From Albibeggiatoa sp964388965 (lineage in GTDB: Bacteria; Pseudomonadota; Gammaproteobacteria; Beggiatoales; Beggiatoaceae): a DNA stretch of 42,610 nt. Below the pieces are notes generated by a model. That model saw nothing but the letters and a program-made list of their open reading frames with translations, was not told the origin of the DNA and did no database searches. Position numbers and translations under genes: made by a program. The stretch spans positions 1-42,610 of the forward strand of contig CAYMCP010000022.1 in NCBI GenBank assembly GCA_964388965.1. The letters run 5' to 3'. Positions 1 through 7,222 of this stretch are shown in pieces. Numbering within the stretch: position 1 is the first letter of the stretch; each line of letters opens with the position of its first letter.

Positions 1-641
1 ATTTTCTGCTCTAGTAGCGTCGCCATAAATTCATAAGTCGCATAGTTCCGGTCAAATAGCAATAAGTCTTCTTCTTTATTGACTTTATTCAGGTGTTTTG
101 TTGCCAATTCAACCTCGTACGCTCTCGCTTTTCCACATTCTGCGGTGATAACTATTTTGTTGATAACATCATATAACACTGATAGTTGAGCGTAATTGCG
201 TTCCCCTTTGACTTCTTCTTTTTGGTTTCTATAGCTTATCGCTCCAAATTCCTCTTTTATGGATGCGCCTTTTGGTAATCTTATTTTTGAGCCGTCTACT
301 GCTAGTAATCTAAATCCTTGATGACGTTTGTAATCTCCATCTTCATAAAACAGTTCTACGTTCCGAGCATTGAGCGCGATAAACGCTTTATGGCTGAGAT
401 TTGCTCTCGCCTGCGTCAACGCACTGTTGCTTACCGTTTTTCCTCCCAACCAGTCGTACCATTCATTTAGTCTTATTTGTAGACTTTTCACGCTTTTTTG
501 CAATATGAACATGATTATCATCGAAAAACTTAGTTTTCTTGTCCGTGTGAACGCTGATTTGACCTTACGGTATTGTTCTTTAAACCTTTCTGATTCTATC
601 ATTCTTCGATTTTCTTCCATTATTTCCAGCTCTTTTTTCAT
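1..641 (-). CDS. IS4-family transposase, N-terminal part (partial)
   Basis: The minus strand is open from ATG at 641 to the window edge, giving about 213 residues without a stop. The start follows GAGGAAAACAA, a good ribosome binding site. The protein shows LLAVDGSKIRLP near residue 115, the first catalytic Asp block of DDE transposases of the IS4/Tnp_1 type. Further on come LSVLYDVINKIV and LLLFDRNYATYEFM, which carries the second catalytic Asp. The third block with the Glu would lie outside the window. The visible part has no frameshift, so the element could be intact. The role is cut-and-paste transposition of its own element. Confidence 0.85.
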   Translation of the reverse strand, partial: MKKELEIMEENRRMIESERFKEQYRKVKSAFTRTRKLSFSMIIMFILQKSVKSLQIRLNEWYDWLGGKTVSNSALTQARANLSHKAFIALNARNVELFYEDGDYKRHQGFRLLAVDGSKIRLPKGASIKEEFGAISYRNQKEEVKGERNYAQLSVLYDVINKIVITAECGKARAYEVELATKHLNKVNKEEDLLLFDRNYATYEFMATLLEQK

Positions 642-720
642 TTGTTTTCCTCTACAGTACTTTTGCTCCTTTCTCTTCTATTCTACTCTACTCTCTTTTT
701 TCCTTAACTTAATGGCATTG
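1..720 (-). mobile_element. Edge of an IS4-family insertion sequence, cut by the window start
   Basis: The stretch is occupied by an IS4-type transposase gene read on the minus strand plus about 80 bases of leader. The probable outer end lies near 700-720. On the minus strand it reads CAATGCCATTAAGTTAAG, which looks like an IS terminus just outside the coding region. The other end lies beyond the window, so no inverted repeat or target duplication can be verified. The boundary is inferred. Confidence 0.6.
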
Positions 721-724
721 AAAC

Positions 725-798
725 GTAGGGTGCATAAGTGAAACGCCATGCACCTTTTCAAACTTTCTGGTGTATGGCACTGCGTTTATACACCCTAC
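725..798. repeat. Nested palindromic repeat (REP/BIME-like)
   Basis: Two arms of about 30 bases, 725-754 and 769-798, are imperfect reverse complements of each other. Each arm is itself a small palindrome: GGTGCAT paired with ATGCACC in the left arm, and GGTGTAT paired with ATACACC in the right arm. The outer ends read GTAGGGTG and CACCCTAC. This nested design is typical of bacterial interspersed palindromic elements. It lies directly beside the IS4 edge. No open reading frame of credible composition crosses it. Confidence 0.7.
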
Positions 799-860
799 AT
801 TTTTGAACAGAATGCAAAGGATAATTTGGATGGACAGGATTTTTTTATCTTACTCAAGCA

Positions 861-943
861 CCAGCATCCTACGATATTTTCACTGGACGGCACGCTTTAT
901 CTCTACAAAACGTTGTCTCTTTAGATTAACATTCATTAATTTT
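861..943. repeat. Dispersed repeat, copy A (second copy at 6965-7020)
   Basis: The segment 887-943 matches 6965-7020 over about 56 bases with few differences. The shared core includes CTCTACAAAAC, then TTGTCTCTTTAGATTAA and ATTCAT. The part just before it, 863-876 (GCATCCTACGATAT), resembles the outer flank of the hairpin elements at 24471-24517 and 34451-34461. The repeat is therefore probably a piece of a larger mosaic element. It is non-coding as far as can be seen. Confidence 0.65.
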
Positions 944-992
944 AAGAATCTCAAACGAATGCTATAAACTTTAAGATGGGAATAGCCAGTTA

Positions 993-1583
993 TCAAGCCA
1001 GCTTCATTGCAGTCAACGCAAGACGTTTCCCTAACGCACGGCACAAATAATTTTCATCATCGCTGAGTGGATTTTGTTGCTGATTACCTGCAATATGACT
1101 TGCACCGTATGGCGTACCACCAGTGATTGTTGTGTTAAGATTGGGTTCTGTATAAGGTAAGCCTAATATCAACATGCCGTGATGAAAAAGTGGTAACATC
1201 ATTGATAATAAAGTACTTTCCTGACCACCGTGTTGACTGGCAGTCGCAGTAAAAACAACCGCAGGTTTACCAACTAAGTGACCACCTAGCCATATCCCTG
1301 TGGTCTGATCTAAAAAATATTTCATAGGTGCCGCCATATTGCCAAAATGAGTTGGACTGCCAAGTGCGAGACCTGCACAATTTTTTAAATCTTCTTGAGT
1401 GACATACGGTGCGCCATGTGTGGGAATATCAGGCTCAGTGGCTTCACAAACTGTTGATACGGTCGGTACAGTACGCAATAACGCCTCACAACCTTGCACT
1501 TCTTCAATACCACGTGCAATTTTTTGTGCCATTTGCGCAACATGTCCGTGACGGCTGTAATACAATACCAAAATTGTTTGCAT
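993..1583 (-). CDS. wrbA: WrbA-like NAD(P)H:quinone oxidoreductase (flavodoxin fold)
   Basis: The 196-residue protein has the usual WrbA length (about 200). Its N-terminus, ILVLYYSRHGHVAQMAQ, is the FMN phosphate-binding loop of flavodoxin-like proteins. GSPTHFGNMAAPMKYFLDQT (residues about 75-94) and FTATASQHGGQESTLLSMML (about 111-130) are the conserved WrbA flavin and quinone-site segments. WrbA enzymes carry out two-electron reduction of quinones and limit oxidative stress in the cytoplasm. It lies 41 bases downstream of the ATPase subunit I gene on the same strand and may be read from the same transcript. The wider flavodoxin/NQO family is the only alternative. Confidence 0.88.
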   Translation of the reverse strand: MQTILVLYYSRHGHVAQMAQKIARGIEEVQGCEALLRTVPTVSTVCEATEPDIPTHGAPYVTQEDLKNCAGLALGSPTHFGNMAAPMKYFLDQTTGIWLGGHLVGKPAVVFTATASQHGGQESTLLSMMLPLFHHGMLILGLPYTEPNLNTTITGGTPYGASHIAGNQQQNPLSDDENYLCRALGKRLALTAMKLA

Positions 1584-1624
1584 ATTTATTTCCTAATGAT
1601 ATTTATTTAATCTCAAATCCCTTA

Positions 1625-3529
1625 TTAAGCAGGGTTTTTAATATTTGCTTTTAATGGTTTAAATAAACGTCCATCACCACTAAAAAAACGTGAAAATCCC
1701 TCATAATATTCCAAACGTAACACTTGAATCATGACAATCGCACCTTCTAATATAATAATCACAATATTACCAAAAATCGCCATAAACCAATAGCCTACAG
1801 AGCCTTCACCCATCATATTCGCCAATGTAAAAATTGCAATTGCCAATGCGACATGATTTAAACTAAATGCTGCAACTCGTAAAAATGATAATGTATTGGC
1901 TAAATAATTAATTAACGTTTCTAAGCCTTCAATTAAAGTCACTAAAATACGCTCTCCCAAAGGCAATTTATTTTCATACCATTTGTAAGCTAAAATAATG
2001 CTTAATGGCAAAACAATTGAAAATTGCTGTAACAGATTAAATTCACCGCTTTCCATCCATATTTTTACCGATAAAAAACCAGCCACGTATAGAACAATAC
2101 CAGCTAAACCATCACTATTGAGTATTGCCTCAGCATAATGACCAAATCGCCAATTATTAATGACTTTAAGCAATGTCATAATTAAAATAAAGCCCACCCC
2201 CCAGTATAATGCAACTTGTAGCATGTAAAATGGATGATGCAATGGCGACACCCATAGCGCGGGAATAATCGTCTCTTCAACACCAAACACACTGCCGTAT
2301 AAAAAGCCAAAAATAATTGATGACACGCCTGCTGAAATGAAAAATAAATTAAATTGTTTCAATTTTTCACGCATAAACCAGCCAAATCCCGCAATGACTG
2401 CACCTTGACCAACATCACCAAACATGACCCCAAACATTAATAAAAACGTTACCATGAATAATAAAGTAGGATCAAATTCGCCATAACGTGGAATTCCATA
2501 ATTCTGTACTAATGTTTGATAAGATTGCACAAATTTACTGTGACGCATGAGCGAAGGTACTTGATGCCGCTCTTCCCTTAACGGGTCACGACTATCTAAC
2601 ACGTAAGGGCAAGTCAACTTTTCAGCTAAAAAACATTCTAATGGAATTAAATCTGATTTGGGAATCCAACCGCTCATTACCGTTAATTCACCGCGCCCAT
2701 GCACATTATTGGTCAATATCGCATACGGTGAGACTTGATGTAATAAAGTGTAAGCTTGAATCAAATCATCTTGATATTGTTCAGCAATTTTCAACTGTTG
2801 TTGTTTAGACTCATTTAATTCTGCTTCTAATTTTAATAGACTTTGCGTTAATTCATCGTGAACTTGTTGTGGATGACTATGAAATTCTACCGGTAATTGC
2901 AATGGACGAAATTCGGCGTAATTCAACACAGTTTGTACATTGTCAGCATATTCTAATGGTCCTGCTACGACACAATAAACAACATCGTCAACTCGGTGGA
3001 ATACATCAACGAAATGCTGTGCCTTTGCCAATGCTTCAGTCAATTGCTGTAAATTATTGGGTTTAATTGTGCCAATATCTAAATTAAGAAATCGTTTATC
3101 CTTACGCAATAATCCTAAATCCAAATCTAAATTTAAAAACTTCTCTAACATTGCTAATAACTGTTTGGTTGCAGTTTGTTGTTCAGCGATGTGATGCTGT
3201 TTTTCTTCAATAACGGAAATTTTTTGCCAGATTTCGCCTAATGTTATATCTATTTGTTTAAGCGCATTAATGCTAATTTCGTTATACGGATCAATTTGGC
3301 TTGGTGGTGAAAATGGTAAACGGTGTATAATTTTATCCAGGCGACTGCGCGCGCTATTGAAGGCTAAACGAAAATCTTGTCCTAAATCGTGTGGCAATTG
3401 CTCAATTAATTCTGGTTCTAATTGCTCAGGATTAAATACACCAAAATCAGCTAATGTTTGCGCTATACGTTGCGCATCTTCAGTGAGCAGCTTGAGGTAA
3501 ATGCGTTGCATAGGAACAGGTTGGAACAT
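1625..3529 (-). CDS. ntpI: V/A-type ATPase subunit I (a-subunit homologue)
   Basis: The 634-residue protein matches the family length. The first roughly 330 residues are soluble with long coiled-coil helices, forming the peripheral stalk arm. The second half holds seven or eight membrane helices, beginning near PTLLFMVTFLLMFGVMFGD. TLSFLRVAAFSLNHVALA near residue 555 carries the conserved Arg that faces the proteolipid ring during proton or sodium transfer. The start at 3529 follows GAGGTGATTT; the Met seven residues on is a weaker choice. It follows subunit C after 8 bases. It is the last ATPase gene in this run, and no proteolipid gene follows it, which is unusual. Confidence 0.92.
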   Translation of the reverse strand: MFQPVPMQRIYLKLLTEDAQRIAQTLADFGVFNPEQLEPELIEQLPHDLGQDFRLAFNSARSRLDKIIHRLPFSPPSQIDPYNEISINALKQIDITLGEIWQKISVIEEKQHHIAEQQTATKQLLAMLEKFLNLDLDLGLLRKDKRFLNLDIGTIKPNNLQQLTEALAKAQHFVDVFHRVDDVVYCVVAGPLEYADNVQTVLNYAEFRPLQLPVEFHSHPQQVHDELTQSLLKLEAELNESKQQQLKIAEQYQDDLIQAYTLLHQVSPYAILTNNVHGRGELTVMSGWIPKSDLIPLECFLAEKLTCPYVLDSRDPLREERHQVPSLMRHSKFVQSYQTLVQNYGIPRYGEFDPTLLFMVTFLLMFGVMFGDVGQGAVIAGFGWFMREKLKQFNLFFISAGVSSIIFGFLYGSVFGVEETIIPALWVSPLHHPFYMLQVALYWGVGFILIMTLLKVINNWRFGHYAEAILNSDGLAGIVLYVAGFLSVKIWMESGEFNLLQQFSIVLPLSIILAYKWYENKLPLGERILVTLIEGLETLINYLANTLSFLRVAAFSLNHVALAIAIFTLANMMGEGSVGYWFMAIFGNIVIIILEGAIVMIQVLRLEYYEGFSRFFSGDGRLFKPLKANIKNPA

Positions 3530-3537
3530 AAATCACC

Positions 3538-4572
3538 TCAAATCATTAAAGTTGTTGAGTAAGCATCGGCGGCACTCATAATCACCCCCGATTTTAAGCC
3601 TAAGCGTTTACCTTTGATTATCGCTAAGACGCGCCGCATTTCAAGCTCACGCAATAATACAAATGCCATCGCTTTCGCAATAGTGAAGCTATGCCAGCGC
3701 AAAGTGTATCGTGCTACTTGCATTAATTCAGCATTTAATTTGTGCTCAATGCTATAAGTATTTTCTTCACCTTGCACTAGACTATGCAAGTGGTCTGGCA
3801 ACGATGCAGTAATTTCTTCAATCGTATTTAATTCAACTAATTTTTGTAATAATGTACGATTAATTTTAGTATACGATGCGGGAATCAATAAATAATAAGT
3901 TTCTGCAGGTGAAAGTTGATAAGAAAATCGATAACGTAATAACCATAATAAATTAAATCTATCCATTAATATACCCATTAAAGGTATGACATATTTACCT
4001 TGTGCACTGTCTAAAGATTTGATGCGGGATTCAAATCCTAATAAATAGTGGCGGTCAATTGCGGCATCTAAGGCGTGTAATTGATGATCTTGCTCGAATA
4101 CGCGGCGAGATTGGCGGGCTATGGTGCTGAAATGCGTATTATCTAGTTGGCGCAATAATTCGCTAACATCTTCCGTGCGCAATAATTGCTCTATCGGTAA
4201 GCTAGCTAATTCGCCTAAATCAATCAATTGTCTGGAAATTTCCTCCGCAGATAAACCACTCGCTTTACCGCGTACAATGGTTTTTAAATTGGTGATCTCA
4301 CATTTACGAAACCAGTAAGTGATAAATTCACGCGCAGCACCAGACAATGAACGCACAATGACTTTGAAATCTGTCACTAAATCCATAAACCATGCTTGCT
4401 CAATTAAACTAAGCTCTATTTTTTCATCGTTAAGCAAATCGTTTAATTCAATATTATTAACGTGTTGCTGACCTAGTGGTTGGTTGAGTAATTCAATCAA
4501 TTTTTCCTCTGACAACAGCTTTTCTGCCATAGCCGAAACTCTTGCATTCAAATAAGCGTATTCAGTAATCAT
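3538..4572 (-). CDS. ntpC: V/A-type ATPase subunit C (d-subunit homologue)
   Basis: The 344-residue all-helical protein belongs to the vATP-synt_AC39 type. It shows the N-terminal EYAYLNARVSAM segment and the C-terminal FVLLRELEMRRVLAIIKGKR signature of that family. The subunit is the funnel-shaped socket that couples the central rotor stalk to the membrane proteolipid ring. Its ATG overlaps the stop of the upstream small stalk gene (ATGA), and subunit I starts 8 bases after its own stop. The three genes are therefore translationally coupled. No catalytic residues are expected. Confidence 0.88.
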   Translation of the reverse strand: MITEYAYLNARVSAMAEKLLSEEKLIELLNQPLGQQHVNNIELNDLLNDEKIELSLIEQAWFMDLVTDFKVIVRSLSGAAREFITYWFRKCEITNLKTIVRGKASGLSAEEISRQLIDLGELASLPIEQLLRTEDVSELLRQLDNTHFSTIARQSRRVFEQDHQLHALDAAIDRHYLLGFESRIKSLDSAQGKYVIPLMGILMDRFNLLWLLRYRFSYQLSPAETYYLLIPASYTKINRTLLQKLVELNTIEEITASLPDHLHSLVQGEENTYSIEHKLNAELMQVARYTLRWHSFTIAKAMAFVLLRELEMRRVLAIIKGKRLGLKSGVIMSAADAYSTTLMI

Positions 4573-4886
4573 GCAGATTCCCCTAACACAATTTTAATTG
4601 CAGCATCCACCGCTTTATATTGGTGTTGCTCTGCCATTTCTCGCAATTTTATTTGACGTTCTTCATAGCGTTTTTGGAGTTCAGCTATAGATTGGTCTGC
4701 GCGGTGTTGTGCTTTTTCGATAAAGGCATTTTTCACATCGGGCAATTGATCACGAAAATGGACCTCAGCTTGGTGAGCTTCACGTAGAGCGTGTTCTACG
4801 ATTTGTTCACGTTTAGCACTGGCATCCGCTACCTTTTTTTCTGCTTCGGCTTCCGCATTTAAGAGGCGTTTTAATGTGTTTTCCAT
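4569..4886 (-). CDS. Small coiled-coil subunit of V/A-type ATPase (G/H-like stalk)
   Basis: The protein of about 105 residues is highly charged and nearly all helical. It is rich in Ala, Glu, Gln and Lys and has no membrane helix. This is the profile of the peripheral stalk subunits G/H (or E-like) of V/A-ATPases. The position directly before subunit C, overlapping it by 4 bases, supports the role. An ATG two codons earlier (4892) sits on the AGGG ribosome binding site, so the ATG at 4886 is preferred. The family assignment rests on context and composition, since such coiled coils diverge fast. Confidence 0.72.
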   Translation of the reverse strand: MENTLKRLLNAEAEAEKKVADASAKREQIVEHALREAHQAEVHFRDQLPDVKNAFIEKAQHRADQSIAELQKRYEERQIKLREMAEQHQYKAVDAAIKIVLGESA

Positions 4887-5037
4887 AAACATCCCTTTTG
4901 ATTTTGAGTGATACTTTATTGTAGCGCAGTATGATAGTTTTATTTGAAGTTTTAATAGGCTGGAGACAACTTATTTTTCAATGAATTAAAAATGTAAGAT
5001 GAACGTTGGTTTATCGTGACATATTTTTGTTTTAAAA

Positions 5038-5373
5038 TTATGAACGTATTTTATTTATTTTTTCTACGATAGCTTGTTTTTTATTTAGAAAATTCATTTT
5101 TTGTCTATACACTAAAGATTCAATTTTTTTCAAAAAATGGTGGATTATTTGTAGTTTTGGTCGTGTCGCTACCCATTTTTTTAATCGCCGAAAACCTAGC
5201 CTTGCACGAGAAGAGTTGCGTAATAGAATGATTGCGCTAATAATAAGTAAAGGTAAGCCTAGTGGTAGTGGCAATGGAAAGGTGATTAAGCCAATCAATA
5301 AAATGAACAACCCTATAAAAACTAAAATGGTTCGCCGAAAGTTGCGCCATAGTTTTTTGAGAAAAAGCAACAT
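5038..5373 (-). CDS. Small two-helix membrane protein of unknown function
   Basis: The 111-residue protein starts with a basic N-terminus (LKKLWRNFRRT). Two hydrophobic helices follow, about residues 15-34 and 36-52, separated by a Pro/Leu stretch (FPLPLPLGLPL). The rest is a strongly basic tail. The layout recalls small PGPGW-type membrane proteins, but the signature motif is not preserved, so no name is given. A GGGG tract precedes the ATG. It lies 146 bases upstream of the ATPase stalk gene on the same strand; co-transcription is possible but the gap is large. Confidence 0.55.
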   Translation of the reverse strand: MLLFLKKLWRNFRRTILVFIGLFILLIGLITFPLPLPLGLPLLIISAIILLRNSSRARLGFRRLKKWVATRPKLQIIHHFLKKIESLVYRQKMNFLNKKQAIVEKINKIRS

Positions 5374-5794
5374 GGTATAACCCCATTGTGGATTGAACTT
5401 ATAGCCGTTTTAAAAAATATTTTGTTATAGCGTACACTTGAATCTTAACTTGTCGGATTCTTTAGTTAAAATGACACCTAATTACTATGTACAGCCATTA
5501 TATACTGATGTTTCTTAATGCCCAAATTCTATTTAATCACTCACGTCACGCACTCAACAGGATTTTGTAGTTCTCTCAATATCTCAGTGCTTGCTGAACA
5601 GCTTTAATGTGACACTTATTTTTGAGAGCAAATATCTTGCTTTTCATACGGGAAATTTATCACAATTCACTCCACATTGAACACTATTGGGCTGCGCTTA
5701 AATAAAAAATTAAAAACACGAAGTTTGTGATATTTGTCAGGGCATTTCCTTAACATCTGTTGAGACGGAATTGACTATAATATATTTTCATAAA
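5374..5794. other. AT-rich intergenic stretch with no recognised feature
   Basis: The 421 bases between the small membrane protein and the hydrolase contain stops in all frames and no convincing domain, tRNA or strong hairpin. The hydrolase ends at its right edge and the membrane protein begins at its left edge, both on the minus strand, so it should carry the promoter of the latter. No clear -35/-10 pair was found. Confidence 0.4.
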
Positions 5795-6643
5795 CTATTT
5801 AATATCCAACAGCCACCGCCCTATTACATCAATTTGCTCAACTGTCGTCAACGCGGGCGCATGTCCCACCTTAATGCAATGGACAACGGTTAATTCTGAA
5901 CGATTTTCGCGCATTTTTTCCAATATACCTTGCGTCAAAATATCTGATTCCAAACCGTGAATGATTAACACAGGTATTTTAATATTTTTCCATATATCCC
6001 ATAATTCAACATCTTGATTAATACTTTCGCCAAATATATATGCTATTTTTGGATCGTAAGCTAAATAATATCGCCCACCTTCTGTATAACTACCGTGTAT
6101 TGCAAAATGTCTCCATTGCTCATCAGACAATTGACCAAAAGGTGCGTGAATGTGACGCAAATAAGTTTCAACTGCGTCTATACTCGCAAAAAAAGTTTGT
6201 TCAGTTTGCAAATAACCACCAATCCGTTGTAAAGCTTTTTGTGGAATAGCTGCACCAACATCATTTAATATTAAACGTCGAATTCGTTGCGGAAATTGCG
6301 CCGCGATAATCATACCGATAATGCCACCCATCGACGTGCCTAGCCAATCCACTTTTTGTAAACCGAGCTGACTTAATAAACTTAACATATCAGCAATATA
6401 AGTGCTGTAATTATAATTTTCTGCTTGTTCTAACCAATCACTCTTACCACGTCCAACCATGTCGGGACAGATAACGCGGTAGTGTCTGGACAAAGCTTTG
6501 GCTAAAAAATCAAAATCACGTCCATTTCGAGTTAAACCATGCACACAAACAAGAACATTCTGATTTTCAGGATTTCCCCAATCAGTGTAGACAAGTTTAT
6601 GCGTGCCATGCGGATTAGCACAAATGATTTGTTTGATTTCCAT
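5795..6643 (-). CDS. Alpha/beta-fold hydrolase
   Basis: The 282-residue protein shows VCVHGLTRNGRDFDFLA (oxyanion-hole HG motif, residues about 32-48), then the nucleophile elbow GTSMGG near residue 105. PVLIIHGLESDILT gives the late acidic residue, and VGHAPALT the C-terminal catalytic His. These form a Ser-Asp-His triad of the alpha/beta-hydrolase superfamily. There is no signal peptide, so it acts in the cytoplasm, probably on an ester or similar small substrate. The substrate cannot be read from the sequence. It stands alone on the minus strand with gaps of over 400 bases on both sides. Confidence 0.82.
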   Translation of the reverse strand: MEIKQIICANPHGTHKLVYTDWGNPENQNVLVCVHGLTRNGRDFDFLAKALSRHYRVICPDMVGRGKSDWLEQAENYNYSTYIADMLSLLSQLGLQKVDWLGTSMGGIIGMIIAAQFPQRIRRLILNDVGAAIPQKALQRIGGYLQTEQTFFASIDAVETYLRHIHAPFGQLSDEQWRHFAIHGSYTEGGRYYLAYDPKIAYIFGESINQDVELWDIWKNIKIPVLIIHGLESDILTQGILEKMRENRSELTVVHCIKVGHAPALTTVEQIDVIGRWLLDIK

Positions 6644-6662
6644 TTTAATCTTATCCTATTGT

Positions 6663-6786
6663 CAATATCCTCGCTACTAAACTTGCATCATGGGGCTATG
6701 GATTCTACCTAACCGTGTACATTGGTAGTGATTTGGGATATAAAATTATATCATCAGCGAAACCCAATACCCTCGCCACTAAACTT
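6663..6786. repeat. Pair of 22-bp direct repeats, about 102 bp apart
   Basis: CAATATCCTCGCTACTAAAC and the next two bases at 6663-6684 recur at 6765-6786 with two substitutions (T to C in each case). They lie in the 579-base gap upstream of the hydrolase gene and downstream of rne. They could be two binding sites or the trace of a local duplication. The sequence between them shows no ORF. Confidence 0.45.
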
Positions 6787-6960
6787 CAGGGCAATCGCAT
6801 TAAAATTTATACTCGGTCTATTCTTGATAGTCCTAACGCTTTTAGTAAGTAGCTTTCATCTCAGCCAGCTTTGAGCCGCTTGGTTTTAATACCAATTTTA
6901 GAAATGTTTTCTGATTTTAGTAGATTCAGTGCGATATGTCGGACAATTCAAACATTGCCC

Positions 6961-7140
6961 TAACAAGGCGTGCCTTGTCTCTACAAAACCTTGTCTCTTT
7001 AGATTAATATTCATCTATTTCGACTCGTGACGCGGCACGTTTGGACTGCATTCTTCTTGCGTGACGCTGGTGCGTCAGTGGCTCATTCTACGCGGTGCGT
7101 AGAACGAGATTTTTCCTTGTGACGATGCACCACGTCGTCA
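6961..7140. repeat. Cluster of palindromic repeats downstream of rne (full three-hairpin element)
   Basis: The cluster has a composite structure. 6963-6978 is a perfect ACAAGG-cgtg-CCTTGT hairpin. 6965-7020 is copy B of the dispersed repeat at 887-943. 7062-7077 is TGACGC-tggt-GCGTCA. 7086-7104 is TTCTACGC-ggt-GCGTAGAA, a perfect 8-bp stem. 7120-7140 is TGACGA...TCGTCA. The last three hairpins recur in the same order at 34360-34437, and part of the unit recurs inverted at 24483-24517. The cluster lies just past the rne stop and may protect its mRNA 3' end. Confidence 0.8.
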
Positions 7141-7222
7141 TCCAATAACACACCAGTGTCCCACAACAGTCTTAGAACGTCACAACGAGTTTGTTAATTG
7201 CCGAATACACCATTAATCTACT

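Noticed and set aside
370..967. Open frames on the plus strand at 370-741 and 770-967
   Set aside because: The first is opposite to the IS4 transposase frame. The second runs through palindromic repeats and has no ribosome binding site or known motif.
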